From Farysia itapuensis (Eukaryota; Basidiomycota; Ustilaginomycetes; Ustilaginales; Ustilaginaceae), in the NCBI GenBank assembly GCA_023212645.1, contig JALBYC010000022.1, positions 62,001 to 126,000 on the forward strand: a stretch of 64,000 nucleotides of DNA. Direction: 5' to 3'. The position numbers and the translations under genes were made by a program. The stretch's first letter is position 1. Each line of letters begins with the position of its first letter. Shown piece by piece: positions 21,700-30,888 of this stretch. A model generated the notes under the pieces. The model worked only from the letters and a program-made list of their open reading frames with translations. It searched no databases and was not told the DNA's origin.

Positions 21700-23352
21700 T
21701 TAATCTGACAGCGATAAGCTCAGAACGCGAACAGTGCGGTCAAAGCCGCAGCTCGCCACAGTGTGCTCGTCTAGCGCAATGACATCCTTGATGATGGTGT
21801 TGCCGCCTCGGCTCCATCCCATGCTTTGCTGCACATTGCTTGTGTCTTCTTCTTGGACTAGGCCGTGACATGCAATTTGCGCCCGTGTTTTGCCTTTGAG
21901 GTCGACAAGTCGGAGTAGGCCATCTTCGGCAGTGAGCCAGCATGCTTTGCCCGACGGAAGCCAAGCATGCCGCGGCACGGCGTACGAACTGGTGGCCACG
22001 CCCGTCCACACCGTCGCCGCCCTACGCGCAGATAACAGTGGCAGGAGGAGCAGCCTCGAGAGGGACGCTGAACTTGTGTAGCTGCTCGACGAGTTGGATG
22101 AAGCCATGTTCGGCATAGTATGGTCGCCCGTCTGAATGCAGATGTATAGGCCGCTCGGATGCAGGGAAAGCGCCATGAGGCTGTAGCTGACGTGTAGATC
22201 GTGTGCGTTTGGGTTCGTGTTGAAGCTGTGCACCGACCAGTCTTGTATCTGCTCCGACCGTGTATCCAAGTGAGTGTCGTTTAGCGCACCAGCTAGTGAG
22301 TCTGGGTCTTGATCGGCGTCCATGGGCAGGGCGAGGTAGTGGAGGAAACTGTCGCTGCGGACCGTGTAGGCAAGCCAGGTGCGCTTCTTTCGAGCCTCTC
22401 GCACCACAACTTCACCAGCACCGCGCTCTTCAATCGTCGCTACATCCTCGAAAGGCGTCGCAGCTGCACGCACAAACAGGATCGCTTCAGGATTGCTCCC
22501 CGTCTCGATCTCGTGCACCTTTGCAAAGCGCGGACCGCGTAAGTCCTCGTACACCTCTTCGTCCTCCTCTTCGCTGACTCGGAAGATGGTTCGCGTTGTG
22601 CGCTTGTACACGATGATTTTGCGGTCGTACCCAGCGCTGGCAACGTAGTCGCCGTTGGGGCTGAAGGCAGTCCGCACGACGAACTTCGCATGGTCTTTCA
22701 TCACCTGAATCGGTTGACGTGTTACCAGGTCCCAGACGACGACTCTGGAATCCATCCCGGAGCTGACCAGGCATCTTGGATCGCTCGGGTCCTGAGCGAT
22801 GGAGAGCACGGCAGCTTGATGTCCATCCTTGTGTTCTAGGATCTCCTCCATCTCGCCCGTGGCTGCGTCGGAAAGGACGATGCGCTTGTCCGCCGCCGTG
22901 GTGGCGATGCATCTCGTCACTGTATTGGCATAGGCTGCTCTGGTGGTGTCAAAGTGTCGGCGGGGTAAGAGGGCGGTGGTGATGGAGAGGATGTTGGCGG
23001 CGTGCAGGGCTTTGTGCGTGTGCGTCAGGCGGAACGGCAGTTGCGCCGCTCCCTTCCACGGCTGCGTAAGCGGATCAACTACCGAATGCGTCGCATGCGT
23101 AGCTGCCAGCTGTCGATCCAACGCCTGCTGCCTCTGCGCCTGCACCGAAGAAGCATACTGCTCCACCAATGTCTGGATATCCACCGGCGACTCTTCCTCC
23201 CCTTCGTCACCGTTTAGTGGAGGAAGCGATACGCCACATGCGGCTGCATCTACTCGAAGCTGCGCCGCTGTAGCCGAGTAACCCTGTGCCAGCAAGAACG
23301 ACTCGACGATCAAGTGCGACCGCAGCGTCAGATCTTGCAACGACACCGGCAT
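21700..23352 (-). CDS. LisH and WD40 repeat protein
   Basis: 550 residues from MPVSLQDLTLRSHLIVESFL. Residues 8-40 match a LisH dimerisation motif (LIVESFLLAQGYSATAAQLR). The WD40 propeller follows with blades such as HQAAVLSIAQDPSDPRCLVS, SGMDSRVVVWDL, HAKFVVRTAFSPNGDYVASA, GYDRKIIVYK and the last blade VASCGFDRTVRVLSLS. The family (smu1-like, LIS1-like or other) cannot be fixed; no catalytic domain is present. A TATA-like ATATATAA lies about 50 bp upstream of the start on the minus strand (near 23402). Confidence 0.8.
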   Translation of the reverse strand: MPVSLQDLTLRSHLIVESFLLAQGYSATAAQLRVDAAACGVSLPPLNGDEGEEESPVDIQTLVEQYASSVQAQRQQALDRQLAATHATHSVVDPLTQPWKGAAQLPFRLTHTHKALHAANILSITTALLPRRHFDTTRAAYANTVTRCIATTAADKRIVLSDAATGEMEEILEHKDGHQAAVLSIAQDPSDPRCLVSSGMDSRVVVWDLVTRQPIQVMKDHAKFVVRTAFSPNGDYVASAGYDRKIIVYKRTTRTIFRVSEEEDEEVYEDLRGPRFAKVHEIETGSNPEAILFVRAAATPFEDVATIEERGAGEVVVREARKKRTWLAYTVRSDSFLHYLALPMDADQDPDSLAGALNDTHLDTRSEQIQDWSVHSFNTNPNAHDLHVSYSLMALSLHPSGLYICIQTGDHTMPNMASSNSSSSYTSSASLSRLLLLPLLSARRAATVWTGVATSSYAVPRHAWLPSGKACWLTAEDGLLRLVDLKGKTRAQIACHGLVQEEDTSNVQQSMGWSRGGNTIIKDVIALDEHTVASCGFDRTVRVLSLSLSD

Positions 23353-23397
23353 TATAAACGCACTCACACACCCAGGTCGAGACAAAAGCCAGACTCC

Positions 23398-23410
23398 ACA
23401 AATATATAAC
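23398..23410 (-). promoter_or_regulatory. TATA-like element of the LisH-WD40 gene
   Basis: The minus strand reads GTTATATATTTG here, about 46-58 bp upstream of the ATG at 23352. Position and sequence fit a core promoter. Not tested. Confidence 0.4.
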
Positions 23411-23435
23411 GCGCCCCACGCCCCACACCAGAAAT

Positions 23436-23804
23436 TCAGAAAAATGGACCTAGACTATGATTCTCGATGATTTGGTTGACTTTGCAGTCCTTGTAAAATC
23501 TCTCGTTCGCCTCGGATTTTATCTCTTCTTGTAGTCTACGTGTGCGCGGTAGGGTTTTGATGCTGTCCTCCTGCTTGGTCACGAAATGGACGAGGGCGCG
23601 GTGGTCGGTGTAGACAGGGGTGGGCGGGGTGACACTCAGCAGTTCTGGGCGCCGTTCGCGGAAAGCACGTACGATGGCGAGGAGTTCCTTATCATGGATC
23701 TGATAATTGTATTCTGCTGGTATCATGGTCTTGGAGAAGAAAGCGACAGGATGCCAGAGGTCAGTAGTGGGATCTTGCTGAGAGCCTTTTTGTTCCTCGG
23801 TCAT
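23436..23804 (-). pseudogene. Ty3/gypsy retrotransposon fragment (RNase H region)
   Basis: 122 codons. The translation contains LWHPVAFFSKTMIPAEYNYQ, IHDKELLAIVRAF, and VYTDHRALVHFVT, the RNase H part that follows reverse transcriptase in Ty3/gypsy polyproteins. Both sides are cut off: no RT catalytic YxDD motif upstream, and a stop soon after the RNase H piece. It lies 84 bp upstream of the LisH-WD40 start codon and so may touch that promoter. This is a degenerate element relic, not a functional gene. Confidence 0.85.
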
Positions 23805-23893
23805 GGCAGCGTTCCTTCTGGCGTGCTCCTCGGCGCGAACAGACCAGTGATGCTGAGGTCGAAAGGATGGCTTGCTACGGCAAGTGACTTGCT

Positions 23894-24826
23894 TCAGACA
23901 ATCCTCGAGCCATCCAGAGTCTTGGGGACTCGAAGGTGGACCTCGAATCGTCTGGAGCCGTCGGTGTCGACGATGGTTGTGTCGAAGACGTGGGAGGCGA
24001 GGTGGTCCATAAATTTGCCTCTTGCGTCGTAGACGTCAAGCAGGCCGTCTCCGAGCTCTGGTCCAATGGCTCGCGGCTTTCTTATCGTGCAAGTGCCATG
24101 GAGAAACGAATTGTCGTTCGCGTTGGGCCGTGTATGCCACTCGTTGTCGACGCAGGAGGCCACTGGGCAGACGTAGAACATGGCTTGCTTCCATTGCTGG
24201 AAGTTGCCGGTCTGCAATTTGCAGATCCGATCGAAGTCTAAGCCGCCAGCGGACACTTCGTCGTACCTTTGCTGGAGACACCCGACGACGTGAGACTTGT
24301 CGTCGAGTGGGAAGAGTTTTGCGCAGGTAAAGCAGCAGAACTGACGCTGTCGATCTTGCAGACATTTGTTGTACATCTGGAAACCTCCGGAGGGACTTTT
24401 CCGGTCGTCGCTCGACATCTCGTCCAAGTGGAATGACTTGTTGCACGACGGGCAGAGGTGCGAGGCCCGTCGCAGAACCCAGTCGAGCAAGCAGGCATCA
24501 GAGCCCTGTCGAATCTCTTCGTTGTCGAATGGGTGGGGCTGCTGCGCCACGGACCACCACGACCGGACGTTGGCGCTGGTGACGGAGAGCAAACCTGCTA
24601 GCGAGGGCTTGAAAGGAAGACGAGCACCACCTCGAATCGCGCTAAAGACATCGACGACGTCATCCATCGTGTGTGCGGCGATCGTTGCTTGCTGGCCACC
24701 CGCTTCCGCCTGCGCCAATTCCGAGTGGAAAAGGTTCAGGAGCGATCGAGCCCTCTGCAAGAGATCAGGGTCGATCTCTTCCGGGCCTGGCAGCTGCTGG
24801 ATCGACCCGTTCGCTTGAACCACCAT
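23894..24826 (-). CDS. Unrecognised Cys/His-rich protein in transposon-rich region
   Basis: 310 residues from MVVQANGSIQQLPGPEEIDP. The first 150 residues are acidic and helical. Then come paired cysteines that look like zinc sites: ASHLCPSCNKSFHLDEM, QFCCFTCAKLFPLDD, VGCLQQRY, FYVCPVASCVDNEW, and a late MDHLASHVF. The frame is open and codon use is not obviously decayed. It lies between a gypsy fragment and other repeat relics, so it may be an element-borne ORF (for example a DNA-binding part of a transposase) or a captured host gene. I do not recognise a family and assign no function. Confidence 0.45.
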   Translation of the reverse strand: MVVQANGSIQQLPGPEEIDPDLLQRARSLLNLFHSELAQAEAGGQQATIAAHTMDDVVDVFSAIRGGARLPFKPSLAGLLSVTSANVRSWWSVAQQPHPFDNEEIRQGSDACLLDWVLRRASHLCPSCNKSFHLDEMSSDDRKSPSGGFQMYNKCLQDRQRQFCCFTCAKLFPLDDKSHVVGCLQQRYDEVSAGGLDFDRICKLQTGNFQQWKQAMFYVCPVASCVDNEWHTRPNANDNSFLHGTCTIRKPRAIGPELGDGLLDVYDARGKFMDHLASHVFDTTIVDTDGSRRFEVHLRVPKTLDGSRIV

Positions 24827-25962
24827 CTTCACCTGGTCTGAGACGCAAGTGTTAGGACCACTTCTGTCACAGAGCGGCGAAGGGCACGACGCGAAAGACA
24901 GGAGCTCAGAACTAGCAGCTGCACTATATGTACGCGAGCCCACCTGAGCGCTACGTGTAGCGCAGGTGGGTGATTGCGTCACTTGACCCGCGTTTGCCTT
25001 GGGGTCCCAGCGCTCCGTCTCCGCGCGGACACGGTACCGTTATGACACTCGGGTGGATGAAAGCGCCGCGGTACCAACTTCTTGCTGTGTCCTGAGGAGC
25101 ATGGGCTGGCCGGTACGTTCGGCGGGACAGGTCTTTGTTACCGCTGAAGTGGCCCATCTGGTCTGCCAGTCTCCATGCAGGGATACCGCCCCCGAGCACG
25201 CTCTTGAAAGCGAACGTTGTACGGAACATCCGGAACATCACTGTTCGCAGAAGTCCGAGACGACGAAAGATATTGTCGAATGTCCTCGGCAGTTGCTCGT
25301 TGTGCATAGGTTGGTGTTGTGTGTTCCGAACCCTCCTTCGACTGATTTGCACGTGTTCGGTACTGGCCAACTTGCTCGACACTTTCATCGTCGACCGTTC
25401 TCTGATCGTTGCTAAGCGCGTTCCGGACAGATCACCGACGCTTGAGCATGACCCGTTCCGAGGTGTGTCTCGATACTCCTTGTCGAAACACTGCAGATTG
25501 CTCCACTTCGCCTTTGTACCGAGTGGCAGCTGAGGAACGACCGGCTGAAGGCGAACGCCTTCGCTACAAGATCCGTCATCGTTGATGCGGGCAGCCCGAG
25601 TTCATAGCTGGAGAAGATTCCCCCTTCCCATCTCGAGGGAAGCGCAGTGTTACTCGCCACACTCCCAATTCGACTTTGCGTCGGCGGTCATTTGCAATCT
25701 CTGACCCTCAGGGGAAGATGTGATGGTGTGAAGCATGGATTGGCACACGCATTTTGTCCAAGTCTGGTTAATCTCAGTCAGATGATCGATGGTCCGTGTG
25801 CTGTGATCGAATGCCCGTGCGCCTTCAAATGTCAGATGAGGTTCATCAAGGTGCATTGAATATGCAGCGACATCGTGATTAAGATTACACGCCCGTCCCC
25901 ACGTAACGCGGCACGGCTGTACTGAGCATAAAGAGTCATTTGGAGCTAGTAAAACTCTGTTC
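24827..25962. other. Transposon-relic spacer, no gene supported
   Basis: Only short overlapping frames are present in both directions, with no recognisable motif. It contains a near-perfect palindrome at 24941-24968. It is flanked by the Cys-rich ORF and by a small disrupted ORF, and is best read as decayed repeat sequence. Confidence 0.5.
24941..24968. repeat. 28-bp imperfect palindrome
   Basis: Arms GCGCTAC and GTAGCGC (24948-24963) around a GT centre are perfect. Outer CACCT and AGGTG pair with a two-base bulge. It could mark an element terminus or be a cruciform or binding site. Confidence 0.6.
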
Positions 25963-26212
25963 TTACAATTTTCCGGGCTGAAGTTCGAGGTCATATCGAA
26001 ACTGGCGAAGCAGGAGAGCTTCGATGGCCTGAACGCTGGCCTGGTGAGCATCAGCAATGGCTTGTTCTTGCGGGTCGGCGCCCTCTACTCTGGCTTCTCG
26101 TCGCAGAGTCTGCAATTCGGCTTCACGTTGCGCGACTACGACCTGAAGTTCAGCTTCTCGCTGCTTGGCTGTGGCCTTCCGCTTGCCGCGTTTCTGCGCG
26201 GCGGCGGACCTC

Positions 26213-26217
26213 TTAGC
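26213..26217. repeat. Target-site duplication, left copy
   Basis: TTAGC, identical to 26433-26437 on the other side of the solo LTR. Confidence 0.9.
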
Positions 26218-26432
26218 TGTCACGGGGCGCGGCGTGGAGCAGGTAGAGACACCCGGGCACAGGCAGCAATCAGGAGAGAAGATCTTTGATAAGGGAAATG
26301 AGTGTGACTAGTGCTGTGCAAGGGAGTCTATATACTGTGCACCTGAGGTCTCATAAGCTGAGGCCTCAGCGCACGGCCGCGCGGAGGTGGGCTAGTGGCC
26401 CCTATTCCTCCACCCCTGTCACTTCCGTGACA
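26218..26432 (-). mobile_element. Solo LTR of a Ty3/gypsy-like retrotransposon, 215 bp
   Basis: On the minus strand the element starts TGTCACGG and ends CCGTGACA, so it has 8-bp terminal inverted repeats with the canonical TG...CA ends. Both flanks carry the same 5-bp sequence TTAGC (26213-26217 and 26433-26437), a perfect target-site duplication. No internal coding region is attached, so this is a solo LTR from LTR-LTR recombination. A TATA-like CTATATAC sits inside (near 26328). Confidence 0.93.
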
Positions 26433-26437
26433 TTAGC
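26433..26437. repeat. Target-site duplication, right copy
   Basis: TTAGC, identical to 26213-26217. Five base pairs is the usual duplication size for Ty3/gypsy and Ty1/copia integrases. Confidence 0.9.
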
Positions 26438-26494
26438 ATCCGAACGCATCACCTTCTCCTGGTAAATCATTAGTTTTCGTGCAGAGTTAGCCAT

Positions 26495-26767
26495 CCAATC
26501 TTCGTGCTTTTGTTGCGACCATCCTGAGCAATTCTAAGCCGCGCACGGCCCATCAAGAGCCATGCTGAGCAGATTACCGCTATGGGATGGTGCTACATTG
26601 TGACGCGCATGTGACAGTCGGATGAAACACGCGCGCTCGCATTTGAGGCTATATGGGCCCCCACTTTCTTTGGCAGGTGTCAAAACGGCGATTTTTGGCC
26701 AAAATCGAACACGTCAATCACAAAATTCGTTTATAGACGTGACCAAACTTGGTTTGTACTTGCGTAC
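26495..26767. other. Spacer between disrupted ORF and hairpin element
   Basis: No gene is seen. It is AT-richer toward the hairpin element. Confidence 0.4.
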
Positions 26768-26909
26768 TAGGGAGCTTTCGGTGCACCAAAATACCGCTTT
26801 TTTAGAGCTAAAAAAAGAGCCAAATCTGCTAAACACCAGCCAAATTTGTCGATTTTGACATTTTTTTAGCTCTAAAAAAGCGGTATTTTGGTGCACCGAA
26901 AGCTCCCTA
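26768..26909. mobile_element. Hairpin element with perfect 49-bp inverted arms (MITE-like)
   Basis: The arms 26768-26816 and 26861-26909 are exact reverse complements over 49 bp, separated by a 44-nt loop. The outer ends read TAGGGAGCTTTCGGTGCACC. The sequence is non-coding and AT-rich relative to its neighbours. Size and structure fit a foldback MITE. No clear target duplication is visible at the arm ends. It lies downstream of the sugar transporter stop codon, so a termination role in transcription is also conceivable. Confidence 0.75.
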
Positions 26910-27022
26910 CTTGACAGACATTTTTGAAGTTTCTGTCCAGAAAAATCATCATATCGGTATTGAAGAAAATAAAAACATGACAGGCCCAAGAGGTAAGCTA
27001 TAAAAAGTACAGGAGGCTGAGA

Positions 27023-28875
27023 CTATGCGGTGTTGAGGGCAGTGGGGTGCATCTTTTTCATGTCGCTGTCCGAGGCAGAGTCGCTGTCCTTTTCGTGGAG
27101 GACGTGGTCCGAGTGGCCGTCGCTGCCAGAGTAGGGTGCCATCTTGGACTCGTCGATGCCTGCCAGACGGAGGAGGCCCACATCGCGTTGTGCCTTGAGC
27201 AGCTGTTCGGCTTCCCACTTGGATCGACCCGAGTTGTCGCCAAAGATGACGTCCAGCTCGTCGAGTGTCTTTTGCTTGGTCTCGGGTACGAGGAACCAGA
27301 CGTAGAGGGTGCCCATGATGCACATTGCTCCCAGGAAGATGTAGGCTCCGTAAGGTGCAGCAGTGACAAAGTCGGGCGTGCTCATACCAACGGCAAAGTT
27401 GTTGAGCCAGTTGGACGAGGCACTGATCGAAACACCTCGAGCACGAAGACCGAGCGGGAATACTTCCGAAACAATGATCCAAGCAACGGGACCCCACGAG
27501 ATACCAAAGGCAATGGCAAACAGCCAGATAAAGCAGCATGCGACCCAGCCGGCAGCCTTGTGTGCGGCCCAGTTGTCCTGGCAAGTGGCAATGATGATGG
27601 CGACGACAAAGTGGCAGGCACCCATGACGAGAGAGCCACCGATCAAAGTAGGCTTGCGTCCCCACTTGTCCACGTAAAGCACCGCCGGGATGGTTGCCAA
27701 GAACATGACGATACCCACAACACCCGAGGCAAGGAGCGAGATGGTGTTGCTCGAGTTAAGGCCGATTCGCTGGAAGATGAAAGGCGCATAGTAGAGAATG
27801 AAGTTGACTGGAGAGTACAAAATAAGGTTAGCGAATGCGACTAAGAACGATGACGAGCAGGGCTGAATAAAAACTTACCTCCGGTCCACTGTTGGAAGAG
27901 CATGATCAGAACACCGACCGAAATGCGCTTGAGGTTGGAGCGAACGGTGAAGAGCGACATGTAACCGGCGAAACCGAGGCGGAATCTACTGCTTCGCGAG
28001 TTGTCCTGCAGGTGAGGGTGGTCGTGAACCGAAAGACGGTCTTCGAACAGCTTCTGCGCTTTGACTTCGAGGAACTCCATCTGCACCAGCAGGTCGGTCT
28101 CGGGCAGCTGTCGCAGACCGGCAATGACGGCGAGCGTCTCCTGTTCTCGGCCCTCGTTGATGAGCCATCGAGGAGACTCGGGGAGGAACAAGACACCGAC
28201 AGCCAAGATCAGAGCGGGGACAAGTTGAATGCAGATGGGGATGAGCCAGGCGGCCTTGCTCTGACCATCACCGGTGCCGCCAATGTAGTTGGTGCCGTAG
28301 CCGATCCAGTAGGAAATCATGATGCCGAATGTGATGGCCAGCTGCTGCAGACCAACGAGGGAACCTCGAATCTCTCCGGGTGCGACCTCAGCATTGTACA
28401 ATGGCACAATCATGGACAAACTGCCAACTCCGACACCAGTTATAGTGCGACCAGCAAGGATGTAGCTGTACGAGCCGCCCTGGGTGTTGGCCTGAATGAT
28501 GACACCGACGACGAACCAGACGACACCAAAGATAACACATTTTTTACGGCCGATCGCATCGGCGACGTAGCCGTTGAGCAAGACACCGACCCAGGCGCCG
28601 AGCTCCAAGATCGAGGTGAGCAGACCGGTGAGCGTAGGGTTCGAGATACCCTTGACACCACTGGCCTCTGTAAAGGAGTGCATGTTGAGAATCTGGCCAA
28701 ACATGCCCTGGTTGTATCCGTACACCAGACCGCCGAGCGAGGCAAAGAGGGCGGTGAGGAAGGTACGCTTGTTCTTGATGAGACCAGCCGTACCACTGGG
28801 GCCGACAAGACCCAGTCGGTGCTGGGCAAGAGCCTCAGTCACCTCGTTGACGACAGCAACAGCTCCGGCAGGCAT
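27023..28875 (-). CDS. MFS sugar transporter
   Basis: Two exons, 28875-27879 and 27807-27023, joined at a GT-AG intron of 71 bp to give the conserved QQWTGVNFILYYAPFIF; 593 residues. Sugar-porter signatures are present: GYNQGMFG in helix 1, DAIGRKK, AGRTITGVGVGSLSMIVPLY, EVAPGEIRGSLVGLQQLAIT, PESPRWL, DKWGRKPTLIGG and PETKQKTLDEL. Twelve membrane segments are expected. The transported sugar cannot be told from sequence. Upstream lies a TATA-like element near 28990 and about 2 kb of gene-free sequence. The C-terminal tail is cytoplasmic, acidic and Ser/Asp-rich (HEKDSDSASDSD), a plausible site of phosphorylation or ubiquitin-linked turnover. Confidence 0.93.
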
Positions 28876-28987
28876 GATGTGGGGGGCTAGAGGGATTCTA
28901 GACTAAAGGGCGGAGGTGGGCGGGTAAAGGGTGGGGGGGTGCGAACGGGGGAGGTGTTTGTGCCACTGCCAAGAACGTGCGGGGGTA

Positions 28988-28997
28988 GCTATATAAC
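28988..28997 (-). promoter_or_regulatory. TATA-like element of the sugar transporter
   Basis: The minus strand reads GGTTATATAG, about 115 bp upstream of the ATG at 28875. Predicted from sequence only. Confidence 0.4.
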
Positions 28998-29180
28998 CTT
29001 TTCCATTGCCCAGGCAAGAGCTAGTTCTTTTGAGCATGCAGGGTTCATTTCAGTCGTAGCGAAGCGCAGTCATTGCAACCTAGCATGTGGGGAAAAATGG
29101 TGCATCATTGGTGGAAGAAGCGGGGGGTGGAATGAGGACGCGGGGGAAGCGGCGGAGAGAGGGGGTCAGCGGGCAGTCAG

Positions 29181-29195
29181 ACCGGCAACCTTGTG
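29181..29195 (+). repeat. 15-bp direct repeat, copy 1 (possible regulator site)
   Basis: ACCGGCAACCTTGTG, identical to 29470-29484; both are upstream of the sugar transporter on its promoter side. Confidence 0.5.
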
Positions 29196-29469
29196 TGAGG
29201 CACTGAGTGATGTTGCACGCCCCTCGCCGGGACTGGATGGCCGCACACGGAAATAAGGGGGGCAAGTCGAACATTGCATCATGACCGGCACACCTTGAGC
29301 GTGCAACTTGACTCGGTACCGTAGGTCGTCCGTTCCTGCTTGTCAAGCCAAGGATGGACAGTCGCCGGGCACTCAGCCTTGCTCCCAATCCTCGCATTCA
29401 AAATGAATTCATTTCGTTATTCGACATTTTTATTGGCGGGTTGTAATTTGCTCCCCCGGCTGACGTCCC

Positions 29470-29484
29470 ACCGGCAACCTTGTG
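29470..29484 (+). repeat. 15-bp direct repeat, copy 2 (possible regulator site)
   Basis: ACCGGCAACCTTGTG, identical to 29181-29195. Confidence 0.5.
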
Positions 29485-30888
29485 GAAACGCTTCTGCCGG
29501 CCGGTCACACGCGTACCTGCTGACCCCAAGCGGGCTGATACAGTCGTTGAGCATTGCAAGCTCGTGTGTCGATCGCACCTTGCCGGTCGCTAACGAAACA
29601 CGGCTTTCTGCGCGCTTTTCCATCTGGGCGACGCCATGCGCAAACGGAGAGTAGCGGTGCCTGAGCTTGTCTAAGCGATACGGTTTGAGTGCCGGGGTGT
29701 CACAGCCGTCGTCACTGCGGTGCGGCGGAACCAAGCTTGCACAACAAGCTGCCGGTCTAGTCGTCGTACCAACGACCAACATTTCACTGCACCTCCGCTC
29801 AATCTACAGTCCGTGGAAATATCAATCGGTCTTCGTTGCGATGGCTGACGACTACGGCGAGATGGAATGAGGCACCGTTGTCAAGGACTTTGGACGCTCA
29901 TTTACGGCAGCTTAAACAAAAAGCGCGGCTGCTGAGTTAGTTGAGACAGACATGATCAAAGTCAATTGCATAATGTACTATGCTCAGATTTCGGCTAAGT
30001 CGACCGTTCCACTCTCGGCAAGTCCATCTGCAGGGGGTAGCTTCCCTCGTACAGGAGGTGACAGGCGTGTTTTGGACGATGGTCTCGTGAGTTGCGGCCG
30101 GGGATGCGGCCGTATCTGATTGCAGCGGGAAGCAGAGTGCACTTCAGCTCCGTGCATTTGGTCATCATTAATTTTTATACGTTGCTCTGTCTCTGACCTT
30201 GCTTGCAGCAGCGATCCTCATTTATTTACCTCTTTGGCTGCCTCAACATGTCTCGACCGTCTCTCTATCAGTCGGACTTGTGTCCCTTCTCTTATCAGAA
30301 CGCTGCGATTAAAATTGTGCTTCCACTCGAGGGAATATTATTCGAGTGCAAGTAGTTGATGCAAGTGACGAAGCTTCTGTCTTGCACAGCTGATACGGGT
30401 AAATCTGGACTTGTTGTTTTCCACAAAAGACCGGCTTGATACTTCGTAAATCGCTTTCTCCCTCTTTCCTACCGCTATCACGCCGTCTAGGACGTAAACG
30501 TTATCACAGACGTGATGTCATGCTCGTCGGTGTCGTCAGACCCAGTCCGCTTACTCGGGACAGTTGAACAAACACATTGTCTTTGCACGTCGTTCAATTT
30601 GTCGGAGAATTCTGCACTGCTATGAAAATCCTTTCGGAGCGAAGAAAGCGACCCTGAAGCCCTCGAGATGGAGCTGGCAGCTGCAGACAGTTGAATGCCT
30701 TCCGTGCGCTGCACATAAAACTGTGCATTGCTGCTTGTAGGGGAAAAAACCTGCTCGGGCTTCTCGCTGTCTTCCCTCGCATTACGATGCCGTTCACACA
30801 TCGTCGGGCCATTGGTCCAAGTTCCATTTCAAAGCAAGTTTCTCTATAAGATTCCCTAGTCTACTACAAGTCGACGAACTCTAAGGGT

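Larger units (their letters stand above)
25963..26494 (-). pseudogene. Small coiled-coil ORF interrupted by a solo LTR
   Basis: Removing the LTR at 26218-26432 and one copy of its 5-bp duplication leaves a continuous frame on the minus strand from an ATG at 26494 to a stop at 25963, about 103 codons. The encoded part is basic (Lys/Arg-rich) and then a heptad-like coiled coil (KQREAELQVVVAQREAELQT). The reading frame is kept exactly across the insertion, which suggests the ORF was intact when the LTR landed. The family is not recognised; it may be the end of a larger element-encoded protein. Confidence 0.55.
28876..30888. promoter_or_regulatory. Two-kilobase region without a supported gene
   Basis: Only short overlapping frames without motifs are present. 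The half near the sugar transporter has repeated ACCGGCAA-type words: a 15-bp direct repeat ACCGGCAACCTTGTG occurs at 29181-29195 and 29470-29484, and an inverted TTGCCGGT lies near 29580. This may be an extended transporter promoter. Nothing is recognised between about 29900 and 30880. Confidence 0.4.

Noticed and set aside
24956..24980. Start of another LTR at TGTAGCGC
   Set aside because: No matching terminus or target duplication found; left as a simple palindrome.
27047..28890. Two long plus-strand frames opposite the sugar transporter
   Set aside because: Antisense shadows; the minus strand encodes a complete conserved transporter.
29417..29782. Minus-strand frame of 121 codons upstream of the sugar transporter
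   Set aside because: Low-complexity-free but without any motif, and overlapped by similar-sized frames on the plus strand; not supported.
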